Notes: generated by a model from the sequence alone, not told the origin. A stretch of 64,000 nt of DNA from Aegilops tauschii subsp. strangulata (GCF_002575655.3 NC_053039.3:217267622-217331621); one strand, 5' to 3'; positions 1 through 11,248 are shown, numbered from the stretch's first letter. Program-made: numbers and translations.

Positions 1-822
1 GCGGTCGCGCGGGCCTGGGCGGGTGGCGCCTGGGCCCGGCGGGCCGCGGCGGCGGAGGGACTCTGGTGGGGCAACATGGAGGGCGTTGAGTGGTGGATAG
101 CGCGGTCGGGCGGCGGCTGGCCAACCGGGACGCGCCAAGTGGCGGGAGGTGGCTGGCCGGCGCCGGAAAACGAGGAGGGAGGCGGCGCAGGTGGTGGAGG
201 CTGGTTGGGGCGCACGAAAAACGAGGAGGGGGAAGGCGAAGGCCAAAAATGGCATGTGGGTGTGCTTAAATAGGGTAGGGGCTAGGGTTAGGGGGTTATC
301 ATCCGTTTTCGGGCATCGGATCTCGATCCGAGGGTCCGAAGCGAAGGGGGTTTTAGGTGGGCTGCAGGTGGGCTGTGTAGAGGGGTTGGGCTGAGAGAAG
401 AGAAGAGAGAGAGAGGCCCGGCGGCAGTTTCGAAGACCGAAACATCCGACGAAGGTACCGACAATGGTACCGCTATACATTTAACGCTTGGGCTATCAAA
501 CGGGCTCCGAATGCGACGAAACTTGACAGGCGGTCTACCTACACCATAACAAGACCGCACGCCAACTTTCATCCCATTCCCAGAACATTTTTGTGCCACT
601 TATAAAATAATATTTCGGAGGTGCCGCGGGCGCATGCGAGTGTGAAAGGGATCGGAACGGACAACGGAGAGAAGCGAGGGAACCCAAACGGATGCAAGTT
701 TTGAAAAACATGATGATGCAATGCAGATGATGACATGGCAAAATGCAACACGCAAGCAAATGACATGGCAACAACGACGAATAACTGGAAGACACCTAGC
801 GCATCGAATCCGGGGCGTTACA
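1..822 (-). repeat. Element A 3' LTR (partial)
   Basis: Matches 6946-7766 almost base for base with scattered substitutions and single-base indels. It ends CGGGGCGTTACA at 822, which reads TGTAACGCCCCG as the LTR start on the minus strand. The rest of this LTR lies left of the window. Confidence 0.9.
266..272 (-). promoter_or_regulatory. Candidate TATA box in element A LTR
   Basis: The minus strand reads CCCTATTTAAGCACACCC, a TATA-like core in a GC-rich block, with AACCCTAGCCCC just upstream. In the other LTR the same site (7210-7216) reads TATTAAAC, so the motif is weakened there. A second TATA-like stretch, TTTTATAAG on the minus strand, lies near 7544-7553. Which one is used cannot be told from sequence. 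Confidence 0.4.
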
Positions 823-841
823 ACACTCCTCCACTAACAAG

Positions 842-860
842 AGATCTCGTCCCGAGATCT
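842..860. other. Hairpin beside element A 3' LTR
   Basis: A perfect 8-bp stem, AGATCTCG paired with CGAGATCT around the loop TCC, lies 20 bases inside the LTR boundary in the polypurine-tract region. Equivalent hairpins occupy the same place in elements F (27673-27691) and G (54766-54782). Confidence 0.75.
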
Positions 861-2715
861 TAGGACCGAGACGGAAGAGGAAGAGGATAAGGTAGAACAA
901 GAACGCAAGAGAGAAGATGAACAAAGTCGAGAGCACTAGGGGAGAAGAGAGGAACGACGACTATGACGAGAACCAAAAGCTCAAGGAACAAGAAGGACTC
1001 TGAAACCACTCCGGTTAATACAAAATAGAAAAGGAACAAGAACGGAAGAATTTAGGCAGCACTCCGGCTAAACATGGAAAGAGTTGGAACTGAGATTGAC
1101 AAAATGGGACGATAGTTGACGAGAGGAACAACACAATGCCTCCGGAAGACTTGAAAGAGTGGAACGAAAAGAACGAGGAAGAAAATGGCAACTTCTACCA
1201 CGAACGAAATAGAAAGCAACCTTAGAAGAAAGGATTGAACGGAGTTGTTTGAAATTCAACAACAAAAGAATTGCTTGTTGTGGACTTATAGATAACATCT
1301 CAAAATTTTGAGGTGATAACCGACCACGAGCGGAAAAGATGGAAAAGATGAGAAGAACAAAGAAATGCAAAACTCCATTTCAGACGAATACGGAGAATTA
1401 ATTGCACTTCAAGACGCAAGAAAGAAAGATACTTGAGCTCCTTTGATAAGAATCTTGATGAACACTTGAGAAATGAATTAAATCATGACGAGCCACCGTG
1501 AAGAACTCCGGTAACAAAAGGATGACGAGATAAAATGAAGGAAGATAGAATAAGATGAGCCTTGCGGTGATTTAGATGGAGGTTCCGACGAAATGGCCGA
1601 GTAATTTGAACTCCGGAAAAGAAAAGATGAAAACACTTGGAACTAGAATTTATTCATCAAGAACAAACTCTGAAGAAAAGGAATTGCTTGGCGACGATGA
1701 AATAAGAATAAGAATTACGTTATGCTTATCCTCATCAAATTTAATTGATGATAACCGGATCTTGCATTCAACTTATTCTTGTTGAAAAGGATTAAGGGGA
1801 ATATATCAAAAAACTTGAGAAAGTCTTCATGAACCACCGGTAGGATTTGAAAGAACGAATGAATTAATGTGATAATCAAAGAAAAAGAATCTTGAACGAA
1901 CCACCGTAATAATTCGAACATGACTAATGAAAGAGAATGAATTACTGGAAGAATTAGAAGAACAATTATGCTTGAGGGGGACTTAGATACGGAAGAACGA
2001 AGGGATAACAGGCTGATTACTTGACAGATGCGCCGGGGTAAAAATAGAACGATAGCTGGAATGATGGCCTCCGGCGAAACGAAATGGAAAAACAACTCTT
2101 GAAATACTCTGGGTGGGTGAAAATAATTGCACGATTTGAAACAATTTGAGAGGATAACATGAAGCTAGCACCACGAATCTTCGGTAGAACGGGCAAGATT
2201 GAAAGAAACTCTTCTTCGTTCTTCAAATGACGACGAGGAACACCACCAAAAGTTGTTGAGACACTCCGGAAGAATGACAGGCAAAGAGGTTGAGCCAACA
2301 ATGAAATGATTTGAAATTGATCTTGGAAAAGATCTGACTGATGAAATCCATTCTTACGTCACACTTGAAAAGAATTAGGAATGGCTCTGGAATAATTAGA
2401 AGAGTCAGGTAAGATCCTGGAAAAAGACCTGTGGGTTAGGGCCCACTAAAGAAAAAACACCGTTGGAAAGGATTGCGGAATAGATGATGCACCGGAACAA
2501 TTGAAATATTTGAAAGAGGTGATAACCTCGAATTAATTCGAACACAGACGAATCTCCTGAGATGTTTTCATCACTCCGAAACAATTAAATGACGAGAGGT
2601 CGAATGAGCAAAGAAGGCACTTCGAGGAAAAGGATATGATAAACAACGAAAAAAACTTGAATTGGATCCACCGGAAAAGAAAAAGAGATGAAGAATGTCG
2701 AACGAGACGAGAATT

Positions 2716-3062
2716 CACCGGTTGAAATAATTGAGGGAAGACTGAAGAGGCTCCGCACGAATGAAGTTGATGCTCGAAACAGACTCAGGCTCCGGGAAGA
2801 AGAGGGTGGGAGGGCGGGAAAACAAAGGCAACTGGGAACGTAGAACCGACGAATAACTTGAAGAGAAAACACCGGTTGAAAAGATTGAGGAAAGAATGCA
2901 AAGACTTCGCACGAGTAGGATGGATACTCGATTACGGACTCCGGCTCTGAGAAGAAAAGGGGTGGGCTGGTGGGAAAATAAAACCACTGAGTATTGATCT
3001 TGCAAAACGGAGAGGGTCGAATCACCTTGACGAGAAACGCACCGGATGCAAAGAGCTGAGGA
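2716..3062. repeat. Imperfect tandem duplication inside element A (about 154-170 bp period)
   Basis: Copies start at CACCGGTTGAAA (2716), CACCGGTTGAAA (2870) and CACCGGATGCAA (3040). The first two share GATTGAGG/AATTGAGG, the stretch around TCGCACGA/CCGCACGA, GACTC-type sequence and GAAGAAGAGGGTGGG/GAAGAAAAGGGGTGGG in the same order. The third copy is short. Confidence 0.7.
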
Positions 3063-3287
3063 ACAACGATCGGAAAACCAACTGTGTGATCCTAAAGAAA
3101 ATTTGACGGGGAAGAGAAGTAATTCAAAACACCTACGTCAAGATTCCTCACCAGAGAGACGAAGGGGATGAGGAGTAAAAAGAATTACTACTCTCCGATA
3201 TAACTAGACTCAGAAAAAGTTTTCTTCTAGACTCAACAATGGCCAAACTACACGATCAATCAAGGGGGGCTCCTAGGGTCGGTCGAG

Positions 3288-3299
3288 GCTCTGATACCA
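3288..3299 (-). other. Primer-binding site of element A (tRNA-iMet type)
   Basis: The minus strand reads TGGTATCAGAGC three bases after the LTR end GGGCGTGACA. This is the standard initiator-methionine tRNA complement in plant LTR retrotransposons, and it fixes the element's orientation. Confidence 0.9.
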
Positions 3300-3302
3300 A
3301 CT

Positions 3303-6300
3303 TGTCACGCCCAATATGCGACCCTATCCGAGAGGAACTCGAAGGTCCCACCAAGGATAGACCCGCATATTGAAACGCTTTTGCAAGGTGGATACCATTA
3401 CATCAACATTACATAATAGATGGGGATACATACAGGAGGCATACAATGCCACAATAATACATCAATACATCATACATAAGATCAACATCCGACTACGGAT
3501 GAAACACAAACAGAAGCTCAAGCGACATCCACCCTGCTAGCCCAGGCTGCCGGCCTGGAACCTATCCCCTGATCGAAGAAGAAGCAGAAGAAGAACTCCA
3601 AAACAAGTAACATCGCTCTCGCGTCATGATCATCGCAAAACTTGTACCTGCAACTGTTGATGTAGTAATCTGTGAGCCACGGGGACTCAGCAATCCCATT
3701 ACCATGGGTATCAAGACTAGCAAAGCTTAGTGGGTAAGGAAGGGGTAAAGTGGTGAGGTTGCAGCAGCGACTAAGCATGTATGGTGGCTAACTTACGCAA
3801 ATAATAGCGAGAAGAGAAGCAAAGGAACGGTCGTCAACTAGTAATGATCAAGAAGTGATCCTGAACTCCTACTTACATCAAGCATAACCAAGAAACTGTG
3901 TTCACTTCCCGGACTCCGCCGAGAAGAGACCATCACGGTTACACACGCGGTTGATGTGTTTTAATTAAGGTCAAGTGTCAAGTTCTCTACAACAGGACAT
4001 TAACAAATTCCCATCTGCCTCAAAACCGCGGGCACGGCTTTCGAAAGATAATACCCTGCAGGGGTGTCCCAACTTAGCCCATTATAAGCTCTCACGGTCA
4101 ACGAAGGATATTCCTTCTCCCGGAAAGACCCGATCAGACTCGGAATCCCGGTTACAAGACATTTCGACAATGTAAAACTAAACCAGCAAAGCCGCCCGAT
4201 GCACCGACATCCTGATAGGAGCTGCACATATCTCGTTCTCAGGGCAACACCGGATAGGTCAAGCTACGAGTAAAACCAGCCCTCAAGTTGCCCCGAGGTG
4301 GCCCCGTAGGCTGCCCGGTTCGGACCAACACTTAGAGAAGCACTAGCCCGGGGGGGTTAAAATAAAGATGACCCTTGGGCCGGCCGACCCAAGGGAAAAA
4401 GGCTAGGTGAGGCAAATGGTAAAACCAAGGTTGGGCCTTGCTGGAAGAGTTTTATTCAAAGCGAACTGTCAAGGGGGTCCCATAAATCACCCAACCGTGT
4501 AAGGAACGCAAAATCCGGGAACATAACACCGGTATGACGGAAACTAGGGCGGCAAGAGTGGAACAAAACGCCCGGCATAAGGCCGAGCCTTCCACCCTTT
4601 ACCAAGTATATAGATCATTAATAATATAAGAGATATTATGATGTCCCAACATAAACATGATATCCATGTTCCAACATGGAACAAGCTTCATCTTCACCTG
4701 CAACTAGCAACGCTATAAGAAGGGCTGAGCAAAGCGGTAACATAGCCAAACAACGGTTTGCTAGGAAGGGTGGCAAAAGTTAGAGGTTCATGGCAATTTG
4801 GGAGGCTTGAAAAGCAAGTGGTAGGTAACGCAGCATAGCGATAGAGCGAAGCAACTAGCATAGCAATGATAGTAATGAGATCCAAGGTGACGGTCATCTT
4901 GCCTGAAATCCCGCAAGGAAGAAGAACGAGTCCATGAAGAAGATGAAACCACGAAGACGAACCAAGCGTAGATGAACGAATCCTCACGAACGCAACGAAA
5001 CGGGAACTATCGAGAAGAAGCACACAACAAGGTAAACACACCACACATGAACAAGGCATGATGCTCAATCAAGTATGATGCATGACAAGGCTATATGAAG
5101 CTACTCGTGGCAAGAGATGATGCATACAAGAGCAACACATCAAAGCAATATTAAATGAGGCCGGAAACAACATATAACAATTCCGGTAAGTCCTCATATG
5201 CAAATTTCGAAATTAGTCCAGATCTGAACAAGCATTAAGTTGAAGTTGTTAAACAGCAAGTTAAAGAGCACCATGATGATCTACACGGAATTCTAGTCAA
5301 GTTACATATAAAATTCATTAGATTCGGAGCTACGACCTAAAAGATATATGAGCAAAACAAGATAAACATGGCATTGATGCAAAATGCATTCAAACATCAA
5401 GCAAACACCTCAATTCAAGGATGCAACATGATAATATGAAGCTAGATGCAATTCTAAGCAAGTTTCATATATAGCATGCTCAAAACGGAGCAACGGTGCA
5501 ACACATACACTCCAAATAAGATATAGCAACAATCTGTCCATAACAGCAACTAGGCATCTTGCAAGCACCAAAACAACATGCTACAGCAACCCATCATGAA
5601 AACAAAAGGCATGGACATGATGTACGGGTAAAGCATGACAAAACATGAACACTGAGCTGTCTCCAGAAATCAACAGAACATGCTCAAAAGGACATGGCAA
5701 GATTGCAAATAATAACAGATTCACAGACTTAGCAGAATTACTGGACATGGCAGATATAACATCAGATTGCAATGTTTAGAGCAAGCAAACAACATGCTAC
5801 AGGAATAAATCATTGCAACTGAAAGCATGGCATGATTCTACTCAGAGCATATAACAAAAGTCCCTTACTGATCATGAGCAAAAAGGCACGGAAGATATGA
5901 TGGCACCCATGTAAACATAGCAAGTTATATGACAGATTCAGACTTGGTGAAATTAACAGTTCATGACAGAAACAACGATAAGTAGGCATGTTGGTGAGCT
6001 TGAATTACTCACCACAGAGCAATACATGGCATGGCAAGGTAACCAACAGCAGGATGGAAAAAATATGAAGCTATGCATGGCAATAGCATGGTCATAGGGT
6101 ACATGGATCACTAGCAAAACACATGGCAATAAGGAACTTCATGTTAACAGGTTGACAGCAACATTATTTAGCAACTTTGGAGCAAGATTACAATAACCTA
6201 CAGCAGGCCATAAATGCCAACAAGGGCATGCATCGATAGAGCATAACATGTATTACAAAACACCCTTAGTGAACATCTCCAGATTATGCATAGAACTCAT

Positions 6301-7766
6301 GGTAGCAGCAGGTTTACATGGCAACATAATAAGGTTAAAATCCTGAGGACTTGGCCATATCTGAAGAAAAAAGGACGGGCGATGGTTAGCTAAAGTGTGC
6401 TCGGGCGGGGAATGGTGGCAGCTCACCAAGTGGGCTCGGCCCAGGACGACGGAGGGGTCGGGCAGGCCGGCTGGACGACCAGGCTGGGCCGCGGGGTCGG
6501 GCCGGCCCACGCGGGAGTCAACGCGAGCAGTAGCGCTCGTCGTCTCCTCGCTCCCGAACGGGAAGAAGCAGGGGCGGCGGCGGCTATGGCGGTTCCGGCG
6601 ACGGGGAGCCGCTCCGACGAGGGGTGGAGGCCGGAGATGGCCGGAACGGGTGCGGGATGGCCGGATCTCGCGACGCAGGCCCGGATCCGGAGGCGAGGAA
6701 AAGACGGCGGGGATCCGGCGAGCTGGGAGCACCGCGACGGCGGCTCGGTCCTGCAGGAGAGAGAGAGTGTGAGGCAGGGGAAGGAGAGAGGGAGAGAGGT
6801 AGTGCGGCGGTGGGGCTCACCCGCGGCGTCAGGGACGAGGCGGAGGCGGCGGGGGCTCGCCGGACGGCGAGGGCACGAGGGCGGTGCTCCCCAGATCCAG
6901 CGGGAGGAGGCGTGGCCTTGCGGGAGGAGGGGCGGCGGAGCTCGGGCGGTCGCGCGGGCCTGGGCGGGCCGCGCCTGGGCCCGGCGGGCCACGGCGACGG
7001 AGGGACTCTGGCGGGGCGACGTGGAGGGCGTTGAGTGGTGGATAGCGCGGTCGGGCGGCGGCTGGCCAACCGGGACGCGCCAAGTGGCAGGAGGTGGCTG
7101 GCCGGCGCCGGAAAACGAGGAGGGGGGCGGCGCAGGTGGTGGAGGCTGGTTGGGGCGCACGAAAAACGAGGAGGGGGAAGGAGAAGGCCAAAAATGCCTT
7201 GTGGGTGTGTTTAATAGGGTAGGGGCTAGGGTTAGGGGGGTTATCATCCGTTTTCGGGCATCGGATCTCGATCCGAGGGTCCGAAGCGGAGGGGGTTTTA
7301 GGTGGGCTGCAGGTGGGCTGTGTAGAGGGGTTGGGCTGAGAGAAGAGAAGAGAGAGAGAGGCCCGGCGGCAGTTTCGAAGACCGAAACATCCGACGAAGG
7401 TACCGACAACGGTACCGATATACATTTAACGGTTGGGCTATCAAACGGACTCCGAATGCGACGAAACTTGACAGGCGGTCTCCCTACACCATAACAAGAC
7501 CGCACGCCAACTTTCATCCCATTCCCAGAACATTTTTGTGCCACTTATAAAATAATATTTTGGAGGTGCCGCGGGCGCATGTGAGTGTGAAAGGGCTCGG
7601 AACGGACAACGGAGAGAAGCGAGGGAACCCGAACGGATGCAAGTTTTGAAAAACATGATGATGCAATGCAGATGATGACATGGCAAAATGCAACACGCAA
7701 GCAAATGACGTGGCAACAACGACGAATAACTGGAAGATAGCTACGCATCGAATCCGGGGCGTTACA
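3303..7766 (-). repeat. Element A 5' LTR, 4.46 kb
   Basis: Bounded by TG at 3303 and CA at 7766, next to the primer-binding site. In plus coordinates it holds a block homologous to element G (about 3650-3900), a segment with CGGCTTTCGAAAG and CTGCAGGGGTG (about 4030-4070), a long A-rich stretch with many CATGGCA, ACATGCTAC and TAGCA words (about 4680-6370), and a GC-rich block (about 6390-7190). The GC-rich block is open in several frames on both strands, which is a composition effect rather than a gene. The length is large for an LTR. Confidence 0.85.
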
Positions 7767-7816
7767 AGCATCCCTTGTGTCAGGTATTCCTTGAATTCCT
7801 TGGTCCAGCACCCCTC

Positions 7817-8608
7817 CTAAGGCTCGAGCGCCAAGAGCAAGAGCGCTACCGAGGTCGGGCCGCAGGCCGGGGCTCCCGAGGTAGCTGGTTGAGGGAGCTC
7901 CTCCCGAGGCAGCGCTGTTCTTGAGAGTGGCGGTGTTGCTGATGGTTTGAAGAGCCGCTCTTCGAAGATGTTGGGCTCTTGGGGTAGCCGCTTGGATGCT
8001 CTTCTGGTGATGTCATCGGCTTCCTTGTTGGTGCCACAGGGCACATGCTGCAATTCCAGGCCCAAGAACTGCTTCTCCATCTTGCGTACCTCCGCGAGGT
8101 ACGCCTCCATGTGCTCGTCTTTCGGCTCATATACCTTGTTGGATAAGTTGACGAGCAGCTGTGAGTCGCCCTTGATGGTGAGGCGCTTCACCCCCAGGGA
8201 CACCGCAGCCTTGAGGCCAGCTATGAGGCCTTCGTACTCTACTATGTTGTTGGAGACTTTCTCGCCCTGCTAGAAGCAGAGCTGCACGGCGTATTAAAGC
8301 TTGTCCTGAGTGGGCGAGATGAGCACTGCTCCAGCCCCTGCGCCCTAGCGCACAAAGGCGCCATCAAAATACATAACCCAGCCATCTGGCGCTTTACTCC
8401 CCGGCGAGAGGGACCGATCCTCGCCTTCTTCAAGCCCCGGGGTGTCCGTCCATTCTGCCACGAAATCAGCGAGCGCGGCTCCCTTGATGACCCTAGTTGT
8501 GCTGAACTCCAACTGAAATGCCTGCAGCTCGATGTTCCACTCAACGACTCTCCCGGTGGAGTTGCGGCTCCTGAGCACCCTCTCCAACGGGTAGGTCGAG
8601 ATGACCAT
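7817..8608 (-). pseudogene. Second (archaeal-type) RNase H domain of element B, broken
   Basis: In one minus-strand frame the stretch from MVISTYPLERVL runs through an acidic linker to WVMYFDGA, then NNIVEYEGLIAGL, then KGDSQLLV, and ends near NKEADDITRRAS. The D, E, D and D positions expected of an RNase H active site are visible. In-frame stops lie after DGAFVR and within the next 30 codons. Tat-lineage Gypsy elements are known to carry such an additional RNase H after the ordinary one. Homology stops close to the element A junction. It cannot make protein as it stands. Confidence 0.75.
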
Positions 8609-8670
8609 GATGGGGTGACCTTGAAAGTAGTGTCGCAGCGTGAGGCCACCAGGAGCGCGAGCAGGAGCTT

Positions 8671-9258
8671 CTAAGGCATGGGGTACCTCGCCCTCGCGTC
8701 CCGCAACACCGTGCCGACAAAATACACAGGGTGCTCGATGAGGGCGGGTGCATTAACGGGGCTCGCGGCTTCCGGAGGTTGGGGCGCCTCTTGAGACGAC
8801 GAAGCCCCCAAAGCCTGGTCGCTCGTTGGGGCTTCCGCAGGCCCTAGTGCGCCGTCTTGTTGAGCCTGGTCCTTTGCCGACATCACTGCAGCCCTCTAGG
8901 AGCCCTCTAGGTCTTGCACCGCCCTGGCTGAGGGAGCGGCTTGGCGCGACGCATCCCTGGCTCGGCGCTCCTCCCGGACCGCCACCAGAGCTGCGCTGGC
9001 GGAGTAAGGGGTGGCGGCAAGGTACAGCACCAAGGGCTCGAGAGGTCGGGGCGCCACCATCACTGGAGGGCTGGTCAGGTATCTCTTGAGGTCTTGAAAT
9101 GCTTGGTCGGCCTCCGGAGTCCACTCGAATGGGCCCTTCTTCTTCATCAGCTTGAAGAACGGTAGGGCGCGCTCTCCCAGCTTGGAGATGAAATGCCCCA
9201 ACGCACTCACGCGACCGGCGAGCTTCTGCATCTCCTTAAGGGTTTGGGGTGGACTCAT
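8671..9258 (-). pseudogene. RT thumb and first RNase H domain of element B, broken
   Basis: The frame opens after an in-frame stop with MSPPQTLKEMQKLAGRV, the usual connection that follows RT, then FEWTPEADQAFQDLK and a degenerate RNase H core around LYLAATPYSASAAL. A stop follows LEGS near 8896. The same frame continues through an alanine- and proline-rich linker to IEHPVYFVGTVLRDA, which matches the end of this domain, before another stop and a frameshift. The catalytic acid normally found near the start of the domain reads as alanine here, so this copy looks inactive. Confidence 0.7.
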
Positions 9259-9279
9259 GTCTTCGATTGCCTTGACCTT

Positions 9280-9810
9280 CTATGGGTTCGCCTCGATCCC
9301 TCCGTGGGACACGAGGAAACCCAGCAGCTTGCCGGAAGGGATGTCGAACACACATTTCTCTGGGTTAAGCCGCAAGTCCACCCCGCGCAGGCTTTCGAAG
9401 GTCTCCTCTAGGTCCTGAATTAAAGTTCTCGCCTCCCGAAACTTTACCACAATGTCATCGACGTAGGCTTCAGCGTTCCTCCCAAGCTGCTGACCCAGGG
9501 CGATGTGCATCAGCCGTTGGAAGGTCACGCCCGCATTGCGTAGCCCGAACGGCATGCAAGTGTAGCAGTATACCCCGCACGGGGTCAGGAAGGCCGTCTT
9601 CTCGACATCTTCTACCGCCATCTTGATCTGGTGGTAGCCTGAGAACGCATCCAGGAAGCACATCAGGTCGCATTCGGCACTGGAGTCGACGATTTGGTCG
9701 ATGCGTGGAAGCGGGAACGGATCTTGGGGGCAAGCCTTGTTGAGGTTGGTGAAGTCGACACATATGCGCTCCTTTCCACCCTTCTTGGGCACAACGACGG
9801 GGTTTGCCAA
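9280..9810 (-). pseudogene. Reverse transcriptase core of element B
   Basis: This is the best preserved part of element B, about 176 residues. In order: NPVVVPKKGGKERICVDF, NLNKACPQDPFPLPRIDQ, CFLDAFSGYHQI, the CMPFGLRNAG turn, and the catalytic YVDD box followed by DLRLNPEKCVF. This wording is typical of Tat-lineage Gypsy RT. A frameshift separates it from the protease frame and an in-frame stop follows ANP at its C-terminal side. Confidence 0.85.
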
Positions 9811-9911
9811 CCATTCAGGGTACCGGACCTCCGAATGACACCCGCTGCCTCAAGCTTGCGGGTTTCTTGGACAATGAAGGACTGCTTCTCCGTCGATTGC
9901 CGCCGCGCCCC

Positions 9912-11195
9912 CTACTTCATAGGGTGTACATTGGGGCACACCTTCAGGTGGTGCTCAATCACTCCTCTTAGGATCCCTACCAGCTGATCGGGCTCCCAGG
10001 CAAATACTTCCTTGTTTGCGCGCAAGAACTTCACTAATGCCTCCTCTTGCTCGGGATCAAGATTGGCACCTATGGTGAAGGTGGCCCCCGAGGACCCATG
10101 TTCCTCGACCGGCACCTGCTTGGTTTCCGCCCGGTCCTGACTGAACAGTTGCTTCTTCTTGGTTGGTGCGGCTTCTTTAACCTCGGAGGTGCCAGCGTCA
10201 GCCGGTTGCGCCGCCGCGGCGGTCTTGAGGGCAAGCTTGAGTACCGCTAGAGCCTCCTTAGTGTCTCCCACTATGGTGAGGACGTCCTTGCTCCCAGGCA
10301 TCTTCATGAGGTTGTAGGCCGGATGGGTTGCCGCCATGAACTGAGCCAGAGCCGGGTACCCGAGAATGGCATTGTACGAGAGGCCGATGTGGGTGATGTC
10401 GAAGTCGATCAGCTCGGTGCAGTAGTTGTCGCGGGTGCCGAAGGTCACGGGAAGACGGATCTGCCCCACGGGGCTGGAGGAACCGTCGCCGACGCCGAAG
10501 AAGGGCTTGCTGGGGCGGAGCCGCTCGAGTGGTACGTGAAGGAGGCTAAAGGCCTCCACCGAGAGCACGTTGAGGCTGGCGCCGCCATCGATGAGGGTTT
10601 TGGTGACGGCTACATGGCAGATGGTGGGCGTGCAAATCATTGGGAGCACGCCCAAGCTGATGGTGGTGACGGGGTGATCTCCCGAGTCGAAGGTCAGGTC
10701 GGCCTTGGGCGCCACCCAACCCAGGGGAGCCCCCTGCCACGCGGAAACGGCGCTGATCTGACAAATGAACAACTTGGCGTGGCGGTCCGAGGGTGGCGCT
10801 TGCGAGCCGCCGAGGAGGGCCGCGACCGCATGGGGCACTGGTGTCGCGAAGCGCGCGGCGAAGAGGCCGCGCAACTCCTCCCAAGATACCACCGTGGATC
10901 CGGGGAGGTTGAGAAGCCAGGCACGCGGCACGCCAGTAAGGGCCATGGGAAGCCAGTTGGCCATGACCTTGTCGTCGCCCCCGGCCTTAAGGATGGCCTC
11001 CTAGTACGCCAGCAAGAAGGCCACCGGGTCTGTCGTGCCGTCGCGCGGTGGCATCTCCGGCTTGAACTTGGGTGGCCACTGCACTTGTCGTAAGGCGGGG
11101 GCCAAGGCTCGGAGCCCCCTGGCCTCGCCGCTGGCATCGGTCGTCGGAGCGGGAAGCACGGCGCCTGCCATGGGGGCGAAGCGCGGTGGTGGCAA
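9912..11195 (-). pseudogene. gag fragment and protease of element B
   Basis: The gag part starts near 11195 with PPKFKPEMPPRDGTTDP, is stopped within 65 codons, and resumes with MANWLPMALTGVPRAW, SWEELRGLFAARF. It then runs directly into a spacer and the protease around TLIDGGASLNVLS, where DGGAS takes the place of the usual DTGA; Tat elements commonly have this variant. No CCHC zinc knuckle is seen between capsid and protease, so the nucleocapsid part appears deleted. The frame continues through EEALVKFLRANKEVFAW, the linker before RT, and ends in a stop at 9912. Capsid packages the RNA and protease cleaves the polyprotein in functional relatives; this copy cannot. Confidence 0.75.
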
Positions 11196-11248
11196 AGTCC
11201 AGATCGACGGAAGGAAAGCTCCGGCGCACCCCTACCTGGCGTGCCAAA

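Larger units (their letters stand above)
823..3302 (-). other. Element A interior, no coding capacity
   Basis: This is A/G-rich on the plus strand and therefore pyrimidine-rich in the transcribed sense. The short reading frames show no recognised domain. Copies of CACCGG or CTCCGG followed by A-rich sequence recur roughly every 50-100 bases between about 1000 and 3050, which suggests growth by tandem duplication. The last 200 bases before the primer-binding site (about 3100-3300) resemble the leader of element G (60190-60385), including CTCACCAGAG, GAGGAGTAAAAAGAAT and TCTAGACTCAACAA. Confidence 0.75.
1..7766 (-). mobile_element. Element A: non-autonomous long-LTR Gypsy retrotransposon, left end cut by window
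   Basis: Two direct copies of one sequence (1-822 and 6946-7766) bound a 2.48 kb interior. Both end in CGGGGCGTTACA, and the inner edge of the right copy begins TGTCACGCCC. The primer-binding site lies next to the right LTR on the minus strand, so the element reads right to left and its 3' LTR runs off the window. The interior has no gag, protease, RT or integrase and no long ORF in the transcribed sense, so the element must rely on proteins supplied in trans. LTR ends, leader and 3' hairpin resemble element G, which does encode gag-pol. The right edge at 7766 interrupts element B. By eye the two LTR stretches differ at only a few percent of sites, so the insertion is fairly recent. Confidence 0.85.

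Noticed and set aside
6397..7544. Overlapping 365- and 373-codon frames on opposite strands
   Set aside because: They lie in the GC-rich part of element A's LTR, where stops are rare by composition. No domain; the copy at 1-822 does not keep the same frames.
10323..11093. 256-codon plus-strand Gly-rich frame
   Set aside because: Antisense shadow of the element B gag-protease region.
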